Source of the DNA: JAJDYQ01 sp963662865
GTDB taxonomy: Bacteria; Pseudomonadota; Gammaproteobacteria; JAJDYQ01
DNA: 64,000 nucleotides
Direction: 5' to 3'
Assembly: GCA_963662865.1 (NCBI GenBank)
Contig: OY759969.1
Location: forward strand, 372,001-436,000
Within the stretch, counting starts at the first letter, position 1, and each line of letters opens with the position of its first letter. A program made the position numbers and the translations under genes. Of the stretch, positions 52,864-59,578 are shown piece after piece. Below the pieces are notes generated by a model that searched no databases, was not told the origin of the DNA, and saw only the letters and a list, made by a program, of their open reading frames with translations.

Positions 52864-53192
52864 CCGTTGCCATGAGTACCGTGACCTGTTCAACCACCGC
52901 CGGGCACCATGCATGCAGTGGGCTGACTATTCAGTTCCTTGCTTTCTGCTACTTCCTCAAGCTCGGATACCTTATCGTCATCGCGTGCCGCCTTCTGCAA
53001 GGCCTTGAACACCGCAGTCAGCGTCGGCCGCCCATAAATCTTATCTGGCATGGTTTATCCCCGGTAGTTATAAAGCTCACAATTATAGGCGCATCTTACC
53101 ACTAGGTCCGCTTCCAATTCACCCTGACAAGAAGCCGGGTGGATAGACCGCGCCATAAAACAGACAGATACCGGGCTTTGAGCGCCAGGCAC
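52864..53192. other. Intergenic stretch between the AAA+ gene and manC
   Basis: This 329-base gap between two convergent genes contains no recognised domain, repeat or terminator. The only candidate content is a 53-codon minus-strand frame at 52890-53051, listed separately. Confidence 0.6.
52890..53051 (-). CDS. Possible small protein, 53 residues
   Basis: An ATG-initiated frame of 53 codons starts MPDKIYGRPTLTAVFKALQK and then turns acidic (RDDDKVSELEEVAE), ending in Pro-Gly-Gly-Gly. A GGGG sequence lies about six bases before the ATG. The first 30 residues look like an amphipathic helix. I recognise no family. It is minus-strand, convergent with the AAA+ gene and downstream of manC. It could be a small gene or a remnant. 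Confidence 0.35.
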   Translation of the reverse strand: MPDKIYGRPTLTAVFKALQKAARDDDKVSELEEVAESKELNSQPTACMVPGGG

Positions 53193-54614
53193 CTACGCCT
53201 CCTCCTCACGTCCATAGTCGTCATCAAACCGGACAATATCATCCTCTGCCAGATAGCTGCCGGTTTGCACCTCAATAATCTCAAGGGGCAGCTTGCCCTC
53301 GTTTTCGAGCCGATGCTTACAGCCGATGGGGATATAGGTTGACTCATCCTCCTTCAGAATAAACACCTTACCGTCCAGCGTAATTTTGGCAGTCCCCTTG
53401 ATGACAACCCAATGCTCCGCACGATGATGGTGCATCTGATAAGAAATTTTGGCACCCGGATCAACACAGATCCGCTTCACCTGATGCCTCGAACCGGCGT
53501 CAATACAATCATACCAGCCCCACGGCTTATGCACCTTGCGATGCGCCTCAGCCTCCGCCCGGTTGGTCGCCTTCAACTGTTCAGCGATCTGTTTAACATC
53601 CTGTACCCTGTCCCTGGCAGCGACCATGACCGCGTCAGGTGTTTCGACGACCACCGTATTCTCAAGGCCGACGGCGGCAACCAGTCTCTTTTCAGAATGC
53701 AACAGATTATTACGGGAGTCATACGCCAGGACATCGCCATAAATCCTGTTGCCATGCGCATCCTTATCCGACACCTCCCACAGAGAAGACCAGGAACCCA
53801 CATCGTTCCATCCCGCGTCCAGAGGGACGACGACGGCCTGACTGGTTTTTTCCATAACGGCGTAGTCAATGGAATCCGAGGGACACCTGTCGAACACCTC
53901 ACGATCTATTCGGGTAAAACCCATATCCTTCCGGGCATTATCCAATGCCTGGCGGCAATGGTTCGAGATGGCAGGCTGGTGTTTTGCGATTTCATGCAGA
54001 AAACAACCCGCCTTGAAGGTAAACATGCCACTGTTCCAGTAAAACTCGCCGCTCGACAAAAAATCTTCAGCAGCGGTTTTATCCGGTTTCTCCACAAAAT
54101 GTTCAACCCGATAAGCCGAATCTCCCACGTTTTTCCCGCGCCGTATGTAGCCATAGCCGGTCTTTGCGGCGCTTGGGACGATTCCGAAAGTAACCAGCTG
54201 ATCGGCCATGGCCAACTCAACGGCGGCATGGATTGCGGTGGCAAGCGCGTTCCTGTCACGAATGGAATGATCTGCGGCGAGCACCAGAAGAATGTCGTCC
54301 GGGTTCGTGGCGGATAAGGCCGCCAGCGTGGCCGCCGGAGCAGTATTCCTGCCGAATGGTTCAAGAATAATAGCAGTGGTCCCGATCCCCCGTTCACGCA
54401 ACTGTCGAGCCACCATGAAACGATGGTTCTCGTTACAGATAATCATTGGTTCGGCAATGTCATCCCTGTCAGGCAGCCGGGTAATCGTTTCCTGCAACAT
54501 GGATTGATCAGAAGCCAATGGTAGAAACTGCTTTGGATAATGGCTTCTGGAGAGCGGCCACATACGGGTTCCGGAACCACCGGACAGGATGACGGGAATA
54601 ACTTTAGTGTCCAT
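53193..54614 (-). CDS. manC: Mannose-1-phosphate guanylyltransferase / mannose-6-phosphate isomerase
   Basis: This bifunctional enzyme makes GDP-mannose for exopolysaccharide, capsule or O-antigen. The 473-residue protein has an N-terminal nucleotidyltransferase domain with GGSGTRMWPLSR (12-23 region) and the LAADHSI and FVEKPDK motifs, and a C-terminal cupin type II phosphomannose isomerase domain (about 350-460) with the QMHHHRAEHW metal-binding motif. AlgA, XanB and ManC share this architecture; I use manC as the general name. It stands alone, with no other sugar-nucleotide genes around. Confidence 0.95.
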   Translation of the reverse strand: MDTKVIPVILSGGSGTRMWPLSRSHYPKQFLPLASDQSMLQETITRLPDRDDIAEPMIICNENHRFMVARQLRERGIGTTAIILEPFGRNTAPAATLAALSATNPDDILLVLAADHSIRDRNALATAIHAAVELAMADQLVTFGIVPSAAKTGYGYIRRGKNVGDSAYRVEHFVEKPDKTAAEDFLSSGEFYWNSGMFTFKAGCFLHEIAKHQPAISNHCRQALDNARKDMGFTRIDREVFDRCPSDSIDYAVMEKTSQAVVVPLDAGWNDVGSWSSLWEVSDKDAHGNRIYGDVLAYDSRNNLLHSEKRLVAAVGLENTVVVETPDAVMVAARDRVQDVKQIAEQLKATNRAEAEAHRKVHKPWGWYDCIDAGSRHQVKRICVDPGAKISYQMHHHRAEHWVVIKGTAKITLDGKVFILKEDESTYIPIGCKHRLENEGKLPLEIIEVQTGSYLAEDDIVRFDDDYGREEEA

Positions 54615-54702
54615 TGCGGGGAAAATTCATATGTACGGAACAAAAAAGCATAAACACCAAAATCCATTCACACAAGCGCGAATGCCGGATCTGATGTGCA
54701 GC

Positions 54703-54731
54703 TTGAAATAGTTTTGAGGCCTTTGTATGTG
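54703..54731 (+). promoter_or_regulatory. Possible promoter for the adhesin-like fragment
   Basis: TTGAAA (54703-54708) and TATGTG (54726-54731) are 17 bases apart, followed by AGGAG at 54742-54746. The -10 match is weak. Confidence 0.3.
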
Positions 54732-54756
54732 ATCAACACACAGGAGACAATCCGAT

Positions 54757-55386
54757 TTGCCCAGTTTTAATGAACCAGGGGTAACCGGTGTGATCAGTCA
54801 ATTGATAGGCCTTGCCAATGACTCATTTCTCTTTCGTGAACAGGTTTTTCAAGTTGATCGGGTTCAGCGGTTCAGGATTGGCACAAACAGCGCGGGCTAC
54901 CGCCTGAGCAGCATTGATCTGCTGGTCTCAAGCGACACCACCCTGTCCGGTTACGCCTATGTGTCGAGTATCCGACTCGACGGAAGGCGCGCTCCGGGCG
55001 CCGTTGTGGGCACTCTGCAAAACCACACGTTGTCAGACACGACATTCAATTTCTCGGCGGGTGCCAGCGGCATCTTCCTCAAGCCGAACACGCAATATCT
55101 CTTTGAAATTGACATGACAAGTGTCACCCCTCTCGGGAGTTTTTACTGCTCCATTATCAGTGACCGCACGGCGACCATCAGCCACGGTGCAGCGTCCACA
55201 GACATCAACTATGGCTCCAGCCTCGACATTGCCGATGTGCAAGTCACGGTGACTGACGACGACACCAGGGGCCTGACGTTTGCTGCCGGATTGTGGTGGT
55301 TTCCGCTCTGCCATCATTCAGGCCCGCACTTCCGGTGCCACACCGGTTCATTCAGCGCCACTCCAGGGCCAAAGGCGCCAGACTAA
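54757..55386 (+). CDS. Adhesin-like fragment (surface-repeat domain followed by a truncated Calx-beta-like repeat)
   Basis: The frame has a TTG start with AGGAG ten bases upstream. The body (about residues 30-160) reads like the extracellular beta-sandwich found in large repeat proteins (choice-of-anchor R type), with GYRLSSIDLLVSS, a GAVVGTL segment and FLKPNTQYLFEI. It then enters VTVTDDDTRGLTF, the typical junction into Calx-beta repeats, but the repeat stops after a few residues and the frame ends in an unrelated Cys/His/Pro-rich tail. There is no signal peptide. It therefore looks like a piece of a larger surface protein, truncated at both ends; expression as a small protein is not excluded. 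Confidence 0.6.
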   Translation: MPSFNEPGVTGVISQLIGLANDSFLFREQVFQVDRVQRFRIGTNSAGYRLSSIDLLVSSDTTLSGYAYVSSIRLDGRRAPGAVVGTLQNHTLSDTTFNFSAGASGIFLKPNTQYLFEIDMTSVTPLGSFYCSIISDRTATISHGAASTDINYGSSLDIADVQVTVTDDDTRGLTFAAGLWWFPLCHHSGPHFRCHTGSFSATPGPKAPD

Positions 55387-55390
55387 TATA

Positions 55391-55419
55391 TTGAGTCAGG
55401 CCGTGCATTGTGGCAGAAT
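55391..55419 (+). promoter_or_regulatory. Candidate pyrG promoter
   Basis: TTGAGT (55391-55396) and CAGAAT (55414-55419) are separated by 17 bases, about 38 bases before the pyrG ATG. It lies in the short spacer after the adhesin-like fragment. Confidence 0.4.
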
Positions 55420-55456
55420 GTGTTCCCGTCTGTAATTCTTCCTGCGTGGGCTTTTA

Positions 55457-57094
55457 ATGACCCTTTATATTTTCGTTACAGGCGGTGTGGTTTCTTCTCT
55501 CGGTAAAGGTATCGCAGCCGCATCTCTCGCCGCGCTTCTCGAATCTCGTGGCCTGAAAGTCACTATGATCAAGCTGGATCCCTATATTAATGTGGATCCG
55601 GGTACCATGAGTCCGTTCCAGCACGGCGAGGTGTTTGTGACCGAAGATGGCGCCGAGACTGATCTTGATCTGGGGCATTATGAGCGTTTTATCCGTACGC
55701 CCATGCGCCAGAGTAATAATTATACAACCGGCCGTATCTATTCCAGTGTGATTGCGAAGGAGCGTAGAGGCGATTATCTGGGGAAAACGGTGCAGGTGAT
55801 TCCGCATATTACCGATGAAATCAAGCGATGCATAGAAGTCGGTGCCGAGGGCTTTGATGTAGCACTGGTCGAGACCGGTGGCACGGTAGGTGATATTGAG
55901 TCCCTGCCTTTCCTGGAAGCGATACGCCAGATGGGCGTCGCGTTAGGATATAACCGCGCAATTTATATGCACTTGACCCTGGTGCCTTATATTGCCGCAG
56001 TAGGCGAAATCAAAACCAAGCCGACTCAGCACTCGGTAAAGGAGCTTCGCTCTATCGGTATTCAGCCGGATATTCTGCTGTGTCGTTCTCTGGGCGTGAT
56101 CCCGGATGATGAGCGCCGTAAAATTGCGATGTTTACCAATGTTGAGGAAAAAGCGGTGATATCGGCCATGGATGTCGATGATATTTACAAACTTCCCATG
56201 GTGTTTAATGCTCAGGGGCTGGATGATATTGTCGTCGAAAAACTGGGTTTGAGCGTACCCCCTGCAAATCTGTCCGAGTGGCAGGATGTCGTACATGCCA
56301 AAGCGAACCCGACGGGTAGTGTGAGTATCGGAGTGGTCGGCAAATATGTGGAACACACCGAAGCCTATAAATCGTTAAATGAGGCCTTGACCCACGCCGG
56401 TGTCAAGACACTGACGAAGGTGGATATCCATTACATTGATTCAGAGGCTATTGAGGCCGATGGCACCGGATGCCTGAGGCATATGGACGGCGTGTTGGTT
56501 CCCGGTGGGTTCGGTGACCGCGGTGTCGAGGGCAAGGTCCTGGCGGTTTCCTATGCGCGTCAGAACCACACACCTTATCTTGGCATCTGTCTCGGTATGC
56601 AGGTGGCCGTAATTGAATATGCACGCAACATGGCTGACATGTGCGATGCGCATAGCACCGAGTTCAGGAAAGACACGATGTATCCGGTCATTGCGCTGAT
56701 TACGGAGTGGAAAGGTGCTAATGGTGCCCTTGAAACCAGGGACGGGGATTCGGGTCTGGGCGGCACGATGCGTCTGGGTGGGCAGAAATGCTGCCTGCAA
56801 GCGGGAAGTCTGGCCGGGTCTCTGTACGATCAGGAAGTTATTAATGAGCGTCACCGGCATCGCTACGAATTCAATAACGATTATCTGAATGCGCTTGAGG
56901 AGGCGGGGCTGAAAATCGCTGGCCGCTCCGAAGACGGGTCTCTGGTTGAGATTGTGGAAGTACCGGGTCATCCGTGGTTTTTTGCCTGCCAGTTTCATCC
57001 TGAATTCACGTCAACGCCGCGTGATGGTCATCCGGTCTTTAGCGGTTTTATCCGTGCCGCACGGAGCGTAAAAGAACAAAGTGAGGCGGCATAA
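55457..57094 (+). CDS. pyrG: CTP synthase
   Basis: PyrG aminates UTP to CTP using glutamine. The 545-residue length equals E. coli. The N-terminal synthase domain starts with TGGVVSSLGKGI and includes the VDPGTMSP and DLDLGHYERF segments; the C-terminal class I glutaminase has the Cys nucleophile in LGICLGMQ near residue 380 and the His-Pro-Glu triad motif HPEFTS near 515. It overlaps kdsA by one base, a conserved pairing. Confidence 0.98.
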   Translation: MTLYIFVTGGVVSSLGKGIAAASLAALLESRGLKVTMIKLDPYINVDPGTMSPFQHGEVFVTEDGAETDLDLGHYERFIRTPMRQSNNYTTGRIYSSVIAKERRGDYLGKTVQVIPHITDEIKRCIEVGAEGFDVALVETGGTVGDIESLPFLEAIRQMGVALGYNRAIYMHLTLVPYIAAVGEIKTKPTQHSVKELRSIGIQPDILLCRSLGVIPDDERRKIAMFTNVEEKAVISAMDVDDIYKLPMVFNAQGLDDIVVEKLGLSVPPANLSEWQDVVHAKANPTGSVSIGVVGKYVEHTEAYKSLNEALTHAGVKTLTKVDIHYIDSEAIEADGTGCLRHMDGVLVPGGFGDRGVEGKVLAVSYARQNHTPYLGICLGMQVAVIEYARNMADMCDAHSTEFRKDTMYPVIALITEWKGANGALETRDGDSGLGGTMRLGGQKCCLQAGSLAGSLYDQEVINERHRHRYEFNNDYLNALEEAGLKIAGRSEDGSLVEIVEVPGHPWFFACQFHPEFTSTPRDGHPVFSGFIRAARSVKEQSEAA

Positions 57095-57981
57095 TGGAAC
57101 TATGTGGTTTTCAAGTCGGCATTGATCAGCCATTTTTCCTGATTGCGGGCCCATGCGTTATCGAGAGTGAACAACTGGCCCTGGACTCATCGGGACGATT
57201 AAAGGAAATGACTGAGGAACTCGGAATCAGTTTTATCTATAAGTCTTCCTTTGACAAGGCGAATCGCAGCGCCGTAAGCAGTTTTCGCGGATTGGGTATG
57301 GAAAGGGGGCTGGCTATACTGGATAAGGTGAAACAGCAGATTGGCGTACCGGTGCTTACCGATGTACATGAGAATACGCCGTTACCGGAGGTCGCCTGTG
57401 TCGTTGACGTGTTGCAGACTCCGGCGTTTCTCTGCCGCCAGACCAGCTTTATTCAAAGTGTTGCCGGGTTGGGTAAACCGGTCAATATCAAGAAAGGCCA
57501 GTTTCTCGCACCCTGGGATATGGGCAATGTTGTCGATAAGGCCAGAGCCGTCGGTAACGAACAGATCATGGTCTGTGAGCGTGGCGCGTCCTTTGGTTAC
57601 AATAATCTGGTTTCCGATATGCGCTCGCTTGCTGTGATGCGTGGCACGGGATGCCCGGTCATATTTGATGCAACGCACTCCGTTCAATTACCCGGTGGGC
57701 GGGGCGATTGCTCTGGTGGTCAGCGTGAACATGTGCCGGTTCTGGCGCGGGCGGCTATAGCGGCAGGTGTTTCCGGGGTTTTCATGGAAACGCATCCTGC
57801 CCCGGATAAGGCCTTGAGCGATGGGCCGAATGCGTGGCCGCTATCGAGGATGAAAGAGTTGCTTGAGACCATGATGATATTGGATAAGGTGGTTAAATCG
57901 ACCGGATTTATTGAGGCTTCTGTTGGAAATCTCCGGACAAATGCGAAAACAGGCCGGCTTGATTTACCGGGTGGGGACTAA
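57094..57981 (+). CDS. kdsA: 3-deoxy-D-manno-octulosonate 8-phosphate synthase
   Basis: KdsA condenses phosphoenolpyruvate with arabinose 5-phosphate to give KDO-8-P for the lipopolysaccharide inner core. The 295-residue TIM-barrel protein (E. coli 284) has the AGPCVIES opening, KSSFDKANRS, TDVHE, the QTPAFLCRQT segment and FDATHSVQLPGG. In Pseudomonas eno and ftsB follow; here they are replaced by unrelated genes. Confidence 0.97.
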   Translation: MELCGFQVGIDQPFFLIAGPCVIESEQLALDSSGRLKEMTEELGISFIYKSSFDKANRSAVSSFRGLGMERGLAILDKVKQQIGVPVLTDVHENTPLPEVACVVDVLQTPAFLCRQTSFIQSVAGLGKPVNIKKGQFLAPWDMGNVVDKARAVGNEQIMVCERGASFGYNNLVSDMRSLAVMRGTGCPVIFDATHSVQLPGGRGDCSGGQREHVPVLARAAIAAGVSGVFMETHPAPDKALSDGPNAWPLSRMKELLETMMILDKVVKSTGFIEASVGNLRTNAKTGRLDLPGGD

Positions 57982-58031
57982 AGCGTGATAGCGGTTTGTC
58001 GGGTCGCTATTACAATTACAGGGGAGGGGCC

Positions 58032-58517
58032 ATGTATTATCTTCGCAAAACACTTTCAGGTCTCGCGTTGCTGCTCTGTAGCCAGAATGGTGCCGCAGCA
58101 ACCTGTCTGAATGGCTTTGAACTGGCCGCTATTGTAGTACTTGAAAACGATATCAGGCAATCAGTGGCATCCTATGCCTGTCGTATGGTTTATCCCGAGC
58201 ATGAGTCCACTTATGACCTGTACGGTCAACTGCGCCAACGCTGGGCAAGACAGCACGCCAAACAACGCGCAATTCAGGATAAGGTCTATTGGCGTATTTA
58301 TGATAATGAGTGGCGGGCAAAAATTGCCGAATGGAAGCGGGTTACAGCGACCCGCGAAGGCAGGTTGTTCAAACCTGAGATGAATGCGTGCTATGACCTG
58401 AGAATGGAAATACTGGAGCATTCCGGTAGCTGGAAGGCGCTGTTTACCGATGCGGCTCGTAAGGCCGCCGGCGAGGCTTATGACCCATTGCGCTGTACGG
58501 ATGTCGAAGCCAGATAG
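58032..58517 (+). CDS. Uncharacterised secreted protein with signal peptide
   Basis: I do not recognise this family. From the ATG at 58032, with a strong GGGGAGGGG sequence just upstream, the product is 161 residues. A signal peptide covers residues 1 to about 23 (two basic residues, hydrophobic core LSGLALLLC, Ala-Ala-Ala cleavage region). The mature part is helical and rich in Arg, Trp and Tyr, with scattered cysteines (after the cleavage site, in YACRM, in NACYD, and near the end in RCTD) that could form disulphides in the periplasm. It sits alone between kdsA and the NYN gene, in the eno-ftsB slot. Confidence 0.75.
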   Translation: MYYLRKTLSGLALLLCSQNGAAATCLNGFELAAIVVLENDIRQSVASYACRMVYPEHESTYDLYGQLRQRWARQHAKQRAIQDKVYWRIYDNEWRAKIAEWKRVTATREGRLFKPEMNACYDLRMEILEHSGSWKALFTDAARKAAGEAYDPLRCTDVEAR

Positions 58518-58677
58518 CTGTAGCAGGTAGCGGCCATTACCGCCTTTGTAACGATGGCGATATGTTTGAAAATCCCGGTTGGCCGCAGGTGGCATGGCAA
58601 TGTAAAGCGGAATAAAAAACAGGATTAGGGTGTTGGTATCGCAAGTTAAACCTTTTAATAATCAGCCTACAGTACCG

Positions 58678-58695
58678 ACCCTGCGTTTGCAGGGT
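58678..58695 (+). promoter_or_regulatory. Perfect hairpin upstream of the NYN gene
   Basis: ACCCTGC and GCAGGGT form a perfect 7-base stem with a GTTT loop, ending 20 bases before the NYN start codon. It is not followed by a T run, so it is not a standard terminator. It could be a leader hairpin or an operator dyad. Confidence 0.4.
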
Positions 58696-58715
58696 AAATA
58701 TCTCCGCGTAAAACT

Positions 58716-59351
58716 ATGAGCCACATATTTGTCTATTGGCATAATTCTAATATATTTGATGGGGTGCAGCGGGTCGCTGAGGAGAAGGAAGGTACGCCCG
58801 GTGCCCGTTATCTGGTCCGCATACACTTCGATCATATGTTGCGTCTGGCCCATGCTGACCGCCCGCTTGAAAAGGCCCTGGCCGCCGGTTCCGTACCGCC
58901 GGAATTACACCAACTTTGGAATCGTCTGGAAAATCAGGGTGTGGAAGTCCGGGTGTTTGACCGTGGTTCGCCGCAGCGAGGTGAACAGGAGACGCCCGAC
59001 CAATGGTTGCAGCTTAGAATGCTGGAAGATGCCCTGGACTACAATGGTGACCCTGGTATCGCCGTCCTTCTGACCGGTGACGGGGCGGGGTATGTCGAAG
59101 GCCGAGGCTTTCACAGCACCCTGGAGCGGATGCACAAGAAGGGCTGGAGGGTGGAAATTCTGTCATGGCGGCACGTATGTAACAAGCGCATGCATCTTTG
59201 GGCGGAAGAAAAAGGGATTTTTATCGCGCTGGATGATTACTATGAGGCAATAACTTTCAGGGAACCATCCTCTCCCGGACACGAGTTTGCCGCAGCACGC
59301 GATGAGATGCCGTTGGACTTGTCGGGTTTCAGGTATCCGCTGGAGAAATGA
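58716..59351 (+). CDS. NYN/PIN-like (LabA/DUF88 type) predicted ribonuclease
   Basis: The NYN fold is a Mg-dependent RNA nuclease. The 211-residue protein begins with a hydrophobic strand FVYWHNSNIFDG, where the family normally has Asp before x-x-Asn; here it is Trp-His-Asn-Ser-Asn. The second conserved block is clear: AVLLTGDGAGYVEGRGF, then MHKKGWRVEIL, then a segment with CNKRMHLWAEEKGIFIALDDYYE, matching the family's Ser/Gly-Asp-Gly-Asp-Phe and C-terminal strand pattern. The altered first motif and Gly-Ala-Gly in place of Asp-Phe leave activity uncertain. It stands alone before gyrA; the upstream hairpin may control it. Confidence 0.72.
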   Translation: MSHIFVYWHNSNIFDGVQRVAEEKEGTPGARYLVRIHFDHMLRLAHADRPLEKALAAGSVPPELHQLWNRLENQGVEVRVFDRGSPQRGEQETPDQWLQLRMLEDALDYNGDPGIAVLLTGDGAGYVEGRGFHSTLERMHKKGWRVEILSWRHVCNKRMHLWAEEKGIFIALDDYYEAITFREPSSPGHEFAAARDEMPLDLSGFRYPLEK

Positions 59352-59502
59352 CACGGAAAGGGGAGATCTGTCCATTGTCTTCGAGAACGCCTATCTAAAC
59401 TGATGTAAAAATTCCGAATTGGCCTGTTCATGTCCTGGTTCGGATTCTAATCCCCGATTTTAATAATGCAGCTCCCTTAGGGGATATGTTAAAATTGACC
59501 GT

Positions 59503-59517
59503 TTAAGCGGCGCTTAA
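59503..59517. promoter_or_regulatory. 15-base palindrome upstream of gyrA
   Basis: TTAAGC-GGC-GCTTAA is a perfect inverted repeat, 62 bases before the gyrA start and just after a -10-like TAAAAT (59490-59495), for which no good -35 was found. It could be an operator over the transcription start. Confidence 0.4.
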
Positions 59518-59527
59518 TAGCGTGTAG

Positions 59528-59541
59528 CGTCATTTTTGACG
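59528..59541 (+). promoter_or_regulatory. Leader hairpin upstream of gyrA
   Basis: CGTCA-TTTT-TGACG forms a perfect 5-base stem with a 4-base loop, 37 bases before the gyrA ATG. Together with the palindrome at 59503 it suggests a structured control region. Confidence 0.3.
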
Positions 59542-59578
59542 AATATGGTTAACAAGGAAGCTGTTTTCACGAAATCCA

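Noticed and set aside
53412..54317. 301-codon open frame antisense to manC
   Set aside because: Long but entirely inside the well-supported manC gene, with no recognisable domain; best explained as a codon-bias shadow.
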